From Baylisascaris procyonis (lineage: Eukaryota > Nematoda > Chromadorea > Rhabditida > Ascarididae): a stretch of DNA of 64,000 bases. The position numbers were made by a program, and so were the translations under genes. The DNA lies in the NCBI GenBank assembly GCA_037389465.1, contig JAZARR010000266.1, positions 1,054,001 to 1,118,000 on the forward strand, in the 5' to 3' direction. Position 1 is the stretch's first letter. The number at the start of each line of letters is the position of its first letter. Below, in pieces: positions 12,801 to 25,337 of this stretch. Below the pieces are notes generated by a model. It did no database searches, was not told where the DNA came from, and saw nothing but the letters and a program-made list of their open reading frames with translations.

Positions 12801-15800
12801 GGAGTGAATCCTTCGCATTGAATTATGCCGCGCAAGACATATTCTAATTTGAGCATTGCACACATACTTCAACTTTCTTAAAAAACCCCTCATTCCGTGA
12901 AATCGCCAGTGAATGAGACTACTTCGCATTCTTCTGCATGATGTTACTTGTGAAGGTGATGACCGAGGCAACAGCTGATTTAGTGGTGATACTAGTTGAT
13001 TCGGTAAGCCAGCTTGAAATTTCTTTCCGCCACTTGCTCCTGAACTATACACAGTAGCGGAAGTTTGATTGTGATTTCTTCAGACTATTGCCTTAGCCTC
13101 TCCTATGCACTTCGAAGGGAGCAATCTGCAATTCATCGAGCTATGTTTCAATACATCCGAAATATGCGTGCCATGAGGATGTGCATAAGTGCTGATGTTT
13201 CTTTCTGCAAGTATTCTAAAAAAAACTTGCAATCAGAAGGCGCTAAAGAGCATTTGCTATTAAGGCGCGAAGGATGCTGTGAATTTGTATGAATAACAAA
13301 GAATACTTGCCATAATAGTCGAGCAAAAATGTAAGAGGAGCAGAACTCGCCACGGCACCGACTGTTAAGTCTGGGTACCTGACTTGGAACCAGGCACTCA
13401 GCGAACCTGTAACAAAGCATCCTCAAAGAAAGTGAGACTGGTTAGACCGCGTAACGTGGCACTACTCTTTACGCCCAGCAGAGAGGAATTGATTAGGTGC
13501 TACGAAGCACCGAACCTGAGATCATTCTTGTCTACTCACACATTTGGAACTTCAGTGTCCACTATATATGAAACCAGTGAGTTTCCCTCGAGCCCAGGAA
13601 TGTATGTACCTAATCACTTGTCCCCTTTATGAACATTTATAATACAAAGATATGTAAAGCTCCTTTGTTTTACCGCATCCAGTTAGCTTTAGGTATACAA
13701 ACAACGAGTGAAGGCACGAATTTCTTGTACAAACTAGCAATCCTCATATCATCAGCAACAATGGCGCTGGTGGTCAGTTTTGCATCATGTTCGCATACAC
13801 CTTACCTCCATTTGTCGTTCTGTTAATTTTGTTACCAAATGCTAGAAAATTTTTCGGCCACCATGTCGAAGAAGTTTATCTTCTCAATAAGCAGCTGCAA
13901 ACATATTTGAAGAACTCATTTCAATGGCTTTCAGAATAAGGATCCATTTTTGATCATAGTTACTAAAATGTTCGTTAAAGTGCTTCGAATCTCGGATCGA
14001 CTTAACATAATGTTTTGCTTGCTGAAGTTGTCACCGTAACGAGCAGAAAAAATTATGATTCTCAAATAGACTGTGGTGTTGAATTTCTTGCGGGTATCCG
14101 TTTCACTTGCCTGGATACGATCCACCAAAAGTCACCCATCTCGGATTAACGTAACCATACTTCGTGTTCATCTGCTTGATAAAGCTAGCCAAATCCTCCA
14201 GGGCCTGGTCGACAGTGCAATATTTTAACGACGACGTCTTCAAGTCACTAAAACCTCTGTCGTAATTTTTCGTGAAAGCTTGCTTCCAGATATCTGGAAG
14301 AGCAATTTACAGTGCTTAGTACCGCTGGTATGTATTATGCTTCAAAATGCTCGCTAAGCACATGTGCCTTTCCTTAAGGAAAGTAAACAATAGACAAAGT
14401 AGGTAACAGAAGTACAACCAATAGAGGGGCTAAGCTTTTCACATCAGCACAGACTGACCAATCAGTTTGAATGACGAGGGCTGATTGCCGATAGTTGCGA
14501 TATAGCTAAATTACTTAAATATTCTAGATTGTATATGACTTGAGCAGCTGTATGCACGTCGTGCCGAAAATAATTTGGACTAATCGAGCAAAACGATGGC
14601 CTATGAACAGATGGAAGAAATAGGAAAACGAAACAATAACATGGCGAAGGACACCGGAAATGCTGTCTAACGTGGCAGAAATATAGTTTGGGAACTAAAA
14701 AAAAAACATTCATGCAAGAAATTTGAAGACGACAATTTGAAGAAACATGACGACTGGGAAAGTTGGAGCACTTACTTATATGGCCTGCTTTTGCCGAAAA
14801 ACCTGTGTTCTAGTTGAAATACAGCCGCACCGTATTTCTCGGCCCATCTGAGGTACGTGATATTAGGCTGTGCAACCCATTTCTCAGCTGCTGGCGACTC
14901 TCCACCAATCAACAGGAATATAAGCGACTCATTTCGATAGAATGTCGGATTGTATTGTACCCTCTGAAAGGACACAGGCCGGAAATAGATTACGAGTTTG
15001 GCTTCTCACTGTCCATTGTGATTTTTAGCTCGTAACTGTTGGCTAAACATTCAGAGCCGAGAGAAGACTCAGGAGGTGGTTCTACTCCTGAATGTTTTTT
15101 CTTTGTCATGCCAAGATCTCTTCGCCTCATCACTTCGATTTCCTGCTGTTCATTTACCAGGCTTCTTCGGGTTGTTAAGTAGAGCATAATGAGATTATTC
15201 TCACTTTCCGAAGTCATCTAAGAGAAGAAGATTCTTATAATTCAAATAGCTTCTCGACTTCTAGTTTTACTGGCCACCTTGCTCGAGAAGCTATCATCAT
15301 TCCCTGTTTATGGGAACTCAAAGCTGAAGCTGTCAGTGTAGAGAATGGTAGGTCCTGAAACTTACCTGCTGCCATGAACCCAGTGACGGATTTGAGTGGT
15401 CAATCGGCTGTGTAACGTAGAAAGTCTCGACTGTCGCTGCGAACTGATCGGTCGATACGGAAGCATATGGGTCTCTGATGTTTAGACCCCGCTGAAAAAG
15501 TTTATTACACCTTCTCAATTTCTCTTGAATCGTTTTTTCTCAACTCACTCAGATTTTCACATCAGCTAAGAATACTTATTGGCAGAGTATTTGTTACTTC
15601 ATAACCAATAACAATTTAGCGTAGAATATTCAGGCCAACAAATCAAAGTTCGTCTCATCGAATATGACGAGAGTATCAGCTCCGTGGGCTTTATCAAACT
15701 CAGTGAGCAGTAAGTAGTAAGATGTCGGCCGACAAAGACCATTGTTTTTAGCACCTCTGTGTGATCTTGGTCATATAAATGCCTTCATAAGCGCACCGGT

Positions 15801-15983
15801 GCACGATTAAATCTCATAAGCCCTTCCCTTTCCATTTCCGTCGAACTAGTCACATAGCACGGAAAAACCTGCATGTAAGAAGCCTCCTGTTGGACGACCG
15901 AAAAATGAGAGCGGTATGAGAGGATTACGGTGAGTCACAGCAGACGCAGCAGCAGCGATATAAAACAATATTATGGAGCGCAT
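3828..15983 (-). CDS. S28 serine carboxypeptidase (Pro-X carboxypeptidase/DPP7-like), GPI-tailed, 14 exons
   Basis: Exons, in transcript order: 15873-15983, 15366-15491, 14776-14963, 14111-14247, 13311-13406, 12554-12689, 11494-11605, 9980-10063, 8503-8632, 6829-6928, 5513-5624, 4728-4830, 4183-4287, 3828-3943. All phases agree; total 1656 nt, 551 aa. Residues 1-16 look like a signal peptide. Family motifs seen: GRPTGGFL (about 29-36), QPIDHSN (65-71), IGGES (98-102), [11 protein letters not shown] (130-140), GGSYPG with nucleophile Ser185, NGSFDPW with Asp456, [10 protein letters not shown] with His482. Sequons at N90, N113, N231, N271, N362. From about 514 a Ser/Thr/Pro-rich stretch leads to a hydrophobic end (LAAAH), a GPI signal. 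The family cleaves after proline; this product should be secreted or surface-anchored. Less certain points are the exon 1 donor (GC, or GT 12 nt further on) and the CTTGAAG acceptor of exon 12. Catalytic identity is near certain; the substrate is unknown. Confidence 0.88.
9690..9740 (+). repeat. Polypyrimidine tract in S28 intron 8
   Basis: A nearly pure CT stretch, purine-rich on the coding strand of the gene. It lies inside the intron 8633-9979, away from its splice sites. Confidence 0.75.
10891..11010 (+). pseudogene. Ankyrin-like relic inside S28 intron 7, antisense
   Basis: The plus-strand frame reads [13 protein letters not shown], a TGA at 10930-10932, then [33 protein letters not shown] and VNTRG sit in the order of ankyrin consensus positions. 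The helix between them is shortened and the frame holds a stop. It lies in the intron 10064-11493 of the complete peptidase gene on the opposite strand. Chance similarity is possible. Confidence 0.28.
13305..13313 (-). other. GC-type 5' splice site, intron 5 of the upstream S28 gene
   Basis: The exon ends ..TATTATG and the intron begins GCAAGT. The paralogue has TTTTATG/GTAAGC at the same position, so one base change separates a GT from a GC donor. The next exon starts at 12689 and gives GYAMVMENV in frame. Confidence 0.72.
14105..14113 (-). other. GC-type 5' splice site, intron 4 of the upstream S28 gene
   Basis: CAG/GCAAGT at exactly the same codon and phase as in the paralogue. The next exon begins at 13406 after GTTACAG and continues G-S-L-S-A-W-F. 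Confidence 0.78.
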
Positions 15984-15986
15984 CTG

Positions 15987-16010
15987 TGCTGTTGAGCTGA
16001 AATTTTCACA
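15987..16010 (-). promoter_or_regulatory. Probable spliced-leader trans-splice acceptor
   Basis: On the minus strand AAAATTTCAG ends at 15997, 13 nt before the ATG at 15983. This is the nematode trans-splice acceptor arrangement, with a very short 5' UTR. No donor is needed upstream if SL1 is added here. Confidence 0.5.
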
Positions 16011-19000
16011 ACACTTTATGGATAGTCTATTTGCAGGGACATAGTATAGATAACAGAACGCCTCAGGACTGAATTGGTGAGGACATGGCCAGAACGGGAT
16101 GGCGAACAATACATGTTAGGACATTTTTTATCGAAGAAGCTGCAGAACACTTTAAATATTTTCCATCGCTATTGAGGAAAAAGCATGCAGAAGAAGAAAC
16201 CATTTTCAAAGATGCGTAAAAACAGCGCAGAAGATGATGAAATTGGAGGACAGACATTCAAAAACACTTGTCATTGTGAGATATCCAGAACTGAAAGAAG
16301 AAACACTCTAATGCGCATGAACTTGACATGAGGAATATGTCATCGTCTCCAAGCGCAGCGAAAGAGAAAGATCGAAACCAATGCAAGATCGACAACATGA
16401 AATCGTGGACGAACACCGGACTTCGGAAATTGATGGCGGAAGGAAAGGAGGGAATATAAATCGCAGCAGTGGAAAAGTGAGTGAAATAGCAAAATTAGCA
16501 TTGGCCATTTGAAAACGTAATATTTCTTGCGAAGGGTGCAAATGAGATCAGCCATAATAAGCCCAGATGTGTCATAATATTTTTTTCAAACATATTCAAT
16601 TTTATGTTCATATATGGAATCAGCTAGAATGCAGCTCAATTAAAAAGGTAAGCGAAAATGGGACGAAATTTATGATAAGTTAACGTTGAAGACAACAATG
16701 CTTGGCGATCATAATAATTGAACGGCCACTGATTTCTGCCAATACATTATTATCATATCCAACGACTGCATCGCCAGTTTATATAAATTGATTTCCCATC
16801 CTTTGTTGTGAAAGGTGAATTGGTTTGTTGAAAATATCAAGAGCGATACAAATGGACGCTTCACTGGCTCCCTAGCCTATACATTTTATCGCATTATTTG
16901 CAGTCACGGGCCTCTTCGGCGCCTGCTGTGAAAGTAAACTGATAAGTCGCCTGATATTAAATTCCTTTTGCAGATCGTCAGAGTCTTTCATTAACATCCA
17001 GAACACTCCATGATGACCTCTGCGCCAACTTTTTTGAACTCTGCCATGCAGTCTATGCTTTATCAGTTGTTTTGCCTCGAATTTCGCTCTATTTTGATGC
17101 CTCAGATAAAAATGAATCCTCTTGCACTTTTTCACGCATTTGAATTTCATTTCTCAGAGGGCAATGGTTGAATGTGAAAGGAATTCTCAATGATATCCTC
17201 CTTTAATGCATCTAGTAAGCAAAACAATTTTTCTATTAGAAGAATAAACAAATCCTGCGATTCGTCGTAATTTTATTTGCATACGCTGGGTCTTTACCCC
17301 ATAAACGCTAACAAAACAATGTAATCGTTACTGCGAAAAAGATCAGGGATACCCTACCACGTTGTAGAAGATGGGCAAAGTCGATGATGGGCGCAACGCA
17401 TACAATGACTTTATGTGCGCTTCTTTCCTCATTCCTCATGACCTCTATGAGTGTATACAGTGGATGATCAGGATCTGTAAGACAATTATGGCAGTGCAGG
17501 CAATTACTAATCTCGCGTTAATCCTTATGTTTTCAAAGCAAACATCCTAGATTCAACAAGTGGGGCATTGATTCTATCAAAAACAAGAGCCCTGTAATCA
17601 AGCTAGCGAGCAAGAGACACCAAAGCATAGGCTAATATGGGAACCACAGCACTATCAACTTTAATGCTCTATTCAAAGTATTGTCACCGTTATCAGTTTG
17701 ATGTCATATTGCCGCTTGATATCGGCATAATTAGTTTACGTGAGTATACAAAAACATTCATGGCATCATACGTCAGATGATAAAGCAATGCCCTAATTAG
17801 TGCATTGAAGTCGACTAAATCAATATCGTTGGGAAAATACTTCGAACCACAAGTATTTTCGGGCAGGCAGATGCAACTTCAATTCCTTCATATTTCAAGT
17901 TTTTTTCAAGTTTAATTTATATCCTCCATATTTCAAGTTTCTGCGCTCGCAAATGAGAATTTAGAAATATATTAGAGCGACGTAACATATGTCATCACCG
18001 TGTTTGTTTGTGTTTATTCCTCTCTTTGTCTATGTTGTAGTTACATGTCTAAGCCGCCCATGCTGGAGTGACGAAGTCTTTTTTGGCATAACCAGCAGCA
18101 TAGCTGAGACCATTTACCAATCATTAAATCAGCAGTTAAATAACGAAATGTGTGCACTTGAAAATACCTTTATAAAAGAGCCATGTCTTTCAGATATTTT
18201 TTTTCACTCCTTGCGTTAAGCAGGATGCTAGAAGTAGAACAGCGAGCCAGAAACGATGATATCGTTCAAGCACCTTTAACTTCTGGCCATCGAAACACGC
18301 ATACCCGACCTCTGGAAATGATAAAGTTATGCGGAATAACGGCCGACCCCCTCGACAAACTGCTCCTCGGTGCAAGCGTCCATATAGTAGGTTTCATTTA
18401 GTCCGAAAACAAGACCAGCGTGAGTTCGGCCCGGAAAACAGTCAATTGTGTGCAATTCTTTGGGTACGTTGATGCGTGTTATGAGCCCTTAGTAGCTAAT
18501 TCCTTTAGGATCTGAGGAATGTACGTATGCTGGTATCTAAATTCATGGTCCGTAGGCAGCATTGCTCATAGCTATGACATCAGCACTTCGTGAACTGATG
18601 CTACTGAACGGAACGGATACATACACATGCAAACGCATAAACACGACCTAGGCATAGTGCGCTCCAAATGTGCTTTGCAACACGCATTGCTTTTATAGAT
18701 TTTCTAACTGTGATCACATAAGTCAACATTTGGATGCAATACTCACATCTTTTCGTTTCTTATTGGCAGTATATAAAAGTAAATGGTTTGGTGAGTGGAA
18801 TAGCCAAAGTACGTATTCTACTGGTTGTCGTCGTACTGTGATGCATCTATTTAGACTCGCACGTTCTTGCTTTTGTATCAAAGCGAAATTTTGCAACATT
18901 TTCGAAAGGTGAACGCAGCCACCAAGTGAACGTGCGATAAATTTTTTTTTGGGTTTTTTGCAAAATTATGCAGAAATGTCAACGTAAATAGATACGGTTA

Positions 19001-22000
19001 AACACCAAGTGTTTCGCTTTTGATGCACATAAATTGTTTTTTTTTAAATATAATATAAACAAAAGTGAAAGCTTACCTTTAAGAATCAAAGTTCTATGTC
19101 AAAAAATGAAGAGTAATGTGAGAACCAGAAAGGTCACTTATTCCTAATTTCTCGCTCTCGTGGCTGAACGAATGCTTCAACTCTGAAACCACAACACATC
19201 GTGGCCGCTTGATCATATCAGTCGCTTTGAATGTCCTGTTGCTAGTTAATTTAATGTTGTTTGCAGGATCGCAGTTGAACTCAAACGCTCATAAAATGGA
19301 TACGACCAACATCACCGGAAGAGTGTAGAAGTCATGAAGGCTAATGGCTAAGTCACACCGTCCCGATCAATTGTGATTCTTTCTTCTTCATCGAATGTGT
19401 TGGTACGATAAAGAGAATTGTAAAAGAAAACCCCGTTGTATCTCAGCACATTATCTTAGTGGGCCTAACAAATCCTCCTATAGAGCTGCATATTTACTAT
19501 ACAATAAGATACTAATTCTCTCTTTTAATTTTGCTCGTAAAACATTCACCAACAATGTTGGAGATAACGTTTGTTTGCAAGCTCCTTTACGTCATTTGTG
19601 TTTTCGATTAGAGCGTAGCACATGAAATCAAAAGTGGAACTAGCAGACTGAAATCACCCTCACCAGCGTGTGATTATCTTTCAGTGATTTTGCTTCAAGT
19701 AAAGTGATTCGATGAGCTTGCCATTGCAACTCTTCATGACTGGAAGAATCAAAGTGTCAGACACATTTATCTTTTCACCTCCATGACCATTGTAAGTTGC
19801 TGCAAGAAGTGAATAGTTAATCTGCACGATTCTATGTTTCAAATTTTCAGAATCCCTGACAATTTTGGTGCAGCGCTCTTCGCTTTGGTTCTACTTTCGT
19901 AACCGATCCAACGTCCTATTTTTCAATTTCGTACGATCAGACCTCAATTTTCTGTGTCTTTATGAATTTTTGATTTTCTCTACTCCTATTTATGAATTCG
20001 AATTTTGATTTTCTATATTTATGACTTTTTCTAGGTTCTCTACTTATGAATTTGATTTTCTAACGTGAAATGTAATGGGAGTGTGTCACAGCACTATGTC
20101 CAAGGGTGTTCCGTGGCAGTACATCGCGATTAATCCTTATATGCATCCTCAAATTCGATTGACGCAGCCTTGCAAGTAAACAGCAATACGTCGGGGTCGT
20201 CGACGCACTTCTGCAATTTCGAGCTTCCTGACTTACTTAAAAGTAGTTTGCGTGAAATTTTATAAGAGGAGATTTATAAATTGTAGATCAACTGCTTTCT
20301 TGCAGGACAGAGAAGTGATGATCATAAGACAGAGCAAACTCTCTACAAAGCCTCGAGGCAAGGGTCGATGTGGATAAAAGGAGAGCGTGCTTGCTCACAA
20401 CAGACCTGTCTGTCTCTAGCTATTTGTGAGCGGTGTGACCATGGCCAGCGTCGGTCGGACCTTAGAGGTGCGAAGACGAACCGCGAAGTGATGCCTGTTG
20501 GCGTGGAAGTGACACTATTGGTACCAAAGTTCCGTCGGAATGATGTCCCCCTTCCGTCGTGTTAGCCCCTCCGCAGTTTACATTATTGCTTAGCCCCTTA
20601 TGTTTCGGTCAGATTACGCAGCAACTGCTGCAGGTTCCGAAGGAAAGGAATTTGCAGATCCTTCGAAGACAAACTGAGAGTAGAATGCCAAATTAAGGAC
20701 CCAACACCCTTACAATTTCTGTTTGGAATACGTTGCACTGCAGAAAAAGCATGTGCTCGATTGCACTCGTGAGAGTATATCTGGCCATACGCATCTGTCT
20801 CCCACTTTTCCCAGTCGCGTAATATTTTCAACATCTAAATCATCGAAGTAAGAGTTAGCAAAGTTGGTGTTCTTTCTGCGTCACGCAATTGGTACACTTA
20901 ACTGGATCTATGGACTACGAAAGGAATCACAACAGAGGATTTCGAACCTGGTCAAGTACGCGCAAATGCGGATGCTTTTTGTAGCTGTTCGAACATTTTT
21001 GCAATTGTCTGACCGCATAGAAAGAGGCATTTTGAAAAAGTGTGCTAGAGCGTCCCTTCATTTGAAAGGTGAATGGATTGTTCAGCATATTTTGTTATTT
21101 TCTTACTTTTCAAGAAAACGGTTGCTCTCGGCAATACAATTGTGAAAGGTCCTCCTCCAGAGTTTCGAACTGCTTGTGAATTGGACCAAGTGACCAATAA
21201 TAAGTCCACCTCGCAAAAGGAAGAATCCCATAGAACCTGCGCCACATCACTGTGCAGCAGAAGCAGGCAGCACAAATCACCGGCTGAAAGTTCTGTGTTC
21301 GTCCAAAAACCGAACGGTGGCACATCACTATTTCGAATTTCACAGCATTCTTCAACACTGTGGGAATTCCTTGAAGATTAGGCATGAAGCCGCAGAGAAT
21401 TTCAGAAGGTGCTTAAGATGCGAAATATAGGCACAGATTCCAGCTTTTGCAATTCGGAAATGCCGCATAATCGCAACACCCGAATAACCGGATGGATAAA
21501 TGTACCAACACTCAAGTGTGACTTTGCCACTTACCGGCACTCATGTGCGACGTTGCCATTATGTATTTTGAGAAGAAACATCGTTGCTTGTTTATCATCG
21601 AACCAGTTGAACACATAAAGCGCCGTGTTACTTTGGAGCACAATAAATCACGGTTTTCAAATTTTACTAATTCTGCATGTGAAATAATAAAAGGCAATGA
21701 CCGCACCCCACATGTGAATAATTCAAGCCTGTTTTTACAATATCATAGAATCAAGGAAACGAATCGAAAATAGTGACGTTCTTTGCTGAGGTTTGAAAGA
21801 GAAAAAAAGAAATGCAACGCACACATTGGTGAAAGTTTATTTAATCATCGTTTGTAAAAAAAAAAATCATTCTCTTCTCCGTATGCGTGCATAGAAAAGA
21901 GCGTGCGGGCATCGCAGTATTTGCGACAGAATTATTGACGTAATTGTTTCCCCAAAATGACTAGCTTTCTTTTCGGCCATCTCCTTATGGCCATGCGAGC

Positions 22001-23084
22001 ATTCGTCAAATATATCTTCGGCCCTTTCACAGCATTTGTTATGTAGCAAATATGTCCAAGTTTTCCCCATTTCGGTTGATCTGTCACCTCGAACAGCTGC
22101 TCTTTAATGTGACGGGATTTTATTTCCGATCTGCGAAATCGTAACGCCCCTTCAACAGTTCCCTACAATCCCCACCTTGATAATTCGCCTATTATTTTTC
22201 ATAGATGCCTGAGTGCATCACTAGTTGCATCAATAGCACTCGATTCCAAGCATCAGTCGAATTGATTAAATTACTCACAAGATGAGGCATCCAAAAAATC
22301 TCTTAGAATTAACAAATTTTGATAACTGTCTGAGAGGTGTTTTTCTCAACTCACCATTCCTCGTCGTCATTCGTCTGTGAAATCTCTAGATTTCGCACTC
22401 GAAGATGAAAAATATTAACCTTTCGGGGAAAGTTTTAGTTGCAAATCATATTGAAACTCATAACGGGTTTAGAAACAATGGCGCAGCGCATTCATCCACT
22501 CATTACAATTCTCACATCAATTGCTAATTAAAAGAAGACAGTGAATTTCATCAATGCGCTCTCAACTCATATTAACATATATATGGTGGAGTTTTTATTT
22601 TTGCGTTATTCACATATTGAAAGCACTTTTGGCATTTGCAAAATGACTTTCCATTAGGATGGAATGAATGCGATCGACGAAAAAGTGAATGAATTCTATG
22701 TGCTAGACTGAGCTATGTGTTGCATTGCCATATGTGCTCTTTCATTAACGCTGAGTGCGCACTCATACAGCAATCACTATGCATTCTGCTGCTGCTGCAG
22801 CGAGTAGGAGCTCCTCCATTGCTTGCTCATGTATGGCGCAATCTTTCAATTTACTTCAACTTCTTGAGAATCGTCGAGATTATTTATTTAAAGGGACTAT
22901 GAATTTGCGACTGCAGGTTGAACTTAGTGCTGTTAGTGAAATAAATGGAATTGCAAAAGCTGGTTAAGAGAAATTAAAGAAGTGAGCATTTGGATGGCAA
23001 GGATTCGTCCCACTATAATGATGTCGTTTCAGTGCACAGTCCTGCAAGCGCAGCTTCGCTCCTCATGAGCAAAACTTCGTCGCT

Positions 23085-23105
23085 GGGAAGGGGGAGGGGA
23101 GAGGG
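23085..23105 (+). other. Canonical G-quadruplex motif
   Basis: Four G runs of 3, 5, 4 and 3 with loops AA, A and AGA. This fits the G3+N1-7 rule on the plus strand in otherwise AT-rich, gene-poor DNA. Confidence 0.8.
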
Positions 23106-24345
23106 CTTGGGCAAGCCTATCAAAGAAAATCGTTATTGCGATCGACATGCTGTCGTGCCTAAATCACGAAACGAGTAATTTTTTTCTCATCTTTAAAGTT
23201 ATCGTGTGCTACTCCTATCAGCATAACTATTCCATAAAAACGGCAATCATAGAGTTTAACCAGACGCTTCTTCGAAGATTAGAAAAAACTCTAGGCAGTA
23301 AATATTAACATCTTTTGCAGCGGCATAAGGGTATTTATTCGAAATATTCGGCAGCATAGGTTTCCTAGCCTCGTTGTCAAAACAATTATATGCAACTGCC
23401 TTCGCAGTAATCGCTTTATGATTCTCGAATCATTGTCGTTTTCTTGGCTCACATCGCTACCGAAATCTCAAACTGAGCAATGGTGATTTAAGAGCTTTTT
23501 TAGCAAAACAAGCGCTGATTTCGAACATTAGTGTAGAGCAATTTTTTGGCCACCATGAAATGCGTTTGAGTGACGACGCATTTGTCGTATAAATGAAGGT
23601 TGAGAACTGTGCAAATTCTTGCAAGTTGTTTGCACAAAAGAATGTTGAAGATGCAGTTGGATGGTGAGAGTGTTTCCATGCTGACAACTATGAGCAGCCT
23701 TTGCGAGTTTGCATCGGGAGAGACCTTGATGGCAAGAGGCATTCCATTTGCTCGCATATATATTTGTCGGTGTTCGCCGCTGCATGTGGCATTAGCAACT
23801 TGAGCACCGATGAGGCTAGATGTGGAGCATTTCATAAGCACAACATGCGCTATTGCACTATCCATATGTAGTCTTCAACGATAACAACGACAAGTTTTTC
23901 AACTATCATGTGCCATTTTCCGCTTTGAACAATTGCAGTATGGAAAATTCACACCACTGAGGCTTCCATCTTACGTTAGTGACCACAAGAGAAGGTGGAT
24001 TCTTAATGAACAACTTAAAACACTCGTCGTAAGAATTAAAGCGTGATGGCATTCAATGTTCGCACTAATTAAATCAGGAAGCTCATCACCCGGGTCGGCT
24101 AGGGTGCGAAAGTCTATGTCATGGCATCTGCACGGTTTCTAATGGATATATTCGTGTGATGAATGGGATCGGCCTCATAGCATGCGAACATTATCACCAC
24201 TTCGACGATGTGTTCATGGCGCCTGTCAGCGAGCCATAAATTTGACTGCATGCAACGAGGACGTGCAAGTGTGAATTTTGCGTCGAGGTTAGCATTGGCT
24301 CATTAAACGAGTGAGCGATGCATTCTGCAGCTTTGGCTAAATAGA

Positions 24346-24495
24346 GGAAGTTAAGAGAAGAAATTTAGAGCGCTGCAATAAACTCTAGGACGCCCTAGAG
24401 CATTGCTTGCATAAAGATGCGAACTTAAGGAAAGAAATTTTGAGCACTGCAGTAAAGCCTACGACACCTTAGGGCACTGCTAGTATAAAGAGCCG
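24346..24495. repeat. Diverged tandem duplication, period about 75 bp
   Basis: The block GGAAGTTAAGAGAAGAAATT...TATAAAGATGCG is followed by a similar block (AACTTAAGGAAAGAAATTTT...TATAAAGAGCCG). Matches run through the whole unit with many substitutions, so the duplication is old. Confidence 0.75.
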
Positions 24496-25306
24496 ATCGC
24501 GCTTACCAAAAGTGATGCCGGCAGACTTTCGGGCAGTGCTTACGCATTGCTGACGAAATGTTTTCACGCCACCTTCCATTCTCAGTGAAAACGTCTTTCC
24601 ATCGCCACCGATTGTGACACATTTTCTTCTGTTGTCCTAAGCCGTTCTTCCCTGTCATATGTATTCATCTTTGTCGATCAATTTGTGACTCACGTCAATA
24701 AACGAACTGGTGTGTTGCTCATCTAGCGATTGCTGCCACATTGACAGTTAGGTATTTTGTTGTTTTCCCAGATGTTCACTATTTGCTTCCCTATTTTTGG
24801 AAAGTTTTTATGCTGGGTGAAGTGAGAATGTCTGTAATGGCGGAGCAAATAGTCGTTCTTTCAGTTAACACTACGGCTTACTAGAGAATGTATAATCGCT
24901 AGCAGGAGATTATGCGTTACGGAAATCATTCTAAACTATTGCTTCCATCTTCCACTCTGCTGGCTATACATTCGGCAAAGTGTTGATCAGCTCTTTAGCA
25001 GTGCCGGATTGAGCCGACATTATCGAGCACAAGTTTGTAAAATAGTTTTCAGCCTGAAAGAAAAGAAAATAAAGAACAACGGCTCTTTTACAAGGGAATT
25101 TCGGTATACGCGTAGAAATAATGTGAAACGATTTTTCCTGGATTTACGTTGTCCAGCATGTTTCTGTGCCTTGGAGAGGACTCATATGTAACCAGAGAAG
25201 TTTTGATAGTCACCCTTAATCGCGATTTTGGCCCTTTGTGTTCTGCTGTGTTACATGTAAGAACCGTTCAAAAGACTGAAGCTGTTGATGGCACGCGCCA
25301 TTCCAT

Positions 25307-25337
25307 AAAATATCACGCAATGTTTGCGTGATATTTT
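25307..25337. repeat. Perfect inverted repeat, 14-bp arms, 3-nt loop
   Basis: AAAATATCACGCAA, loop TGT, then TTGCGTGATATTTT. It is a perfect hairpin with no mismatch. Confidence 0.95.

Noticed and set aside
20360..20570. Locally GC-rich stretch that might be an exon
   Set aside because: Neither strand shows a family motif, and frames are interrupted or lack matching splice sites.
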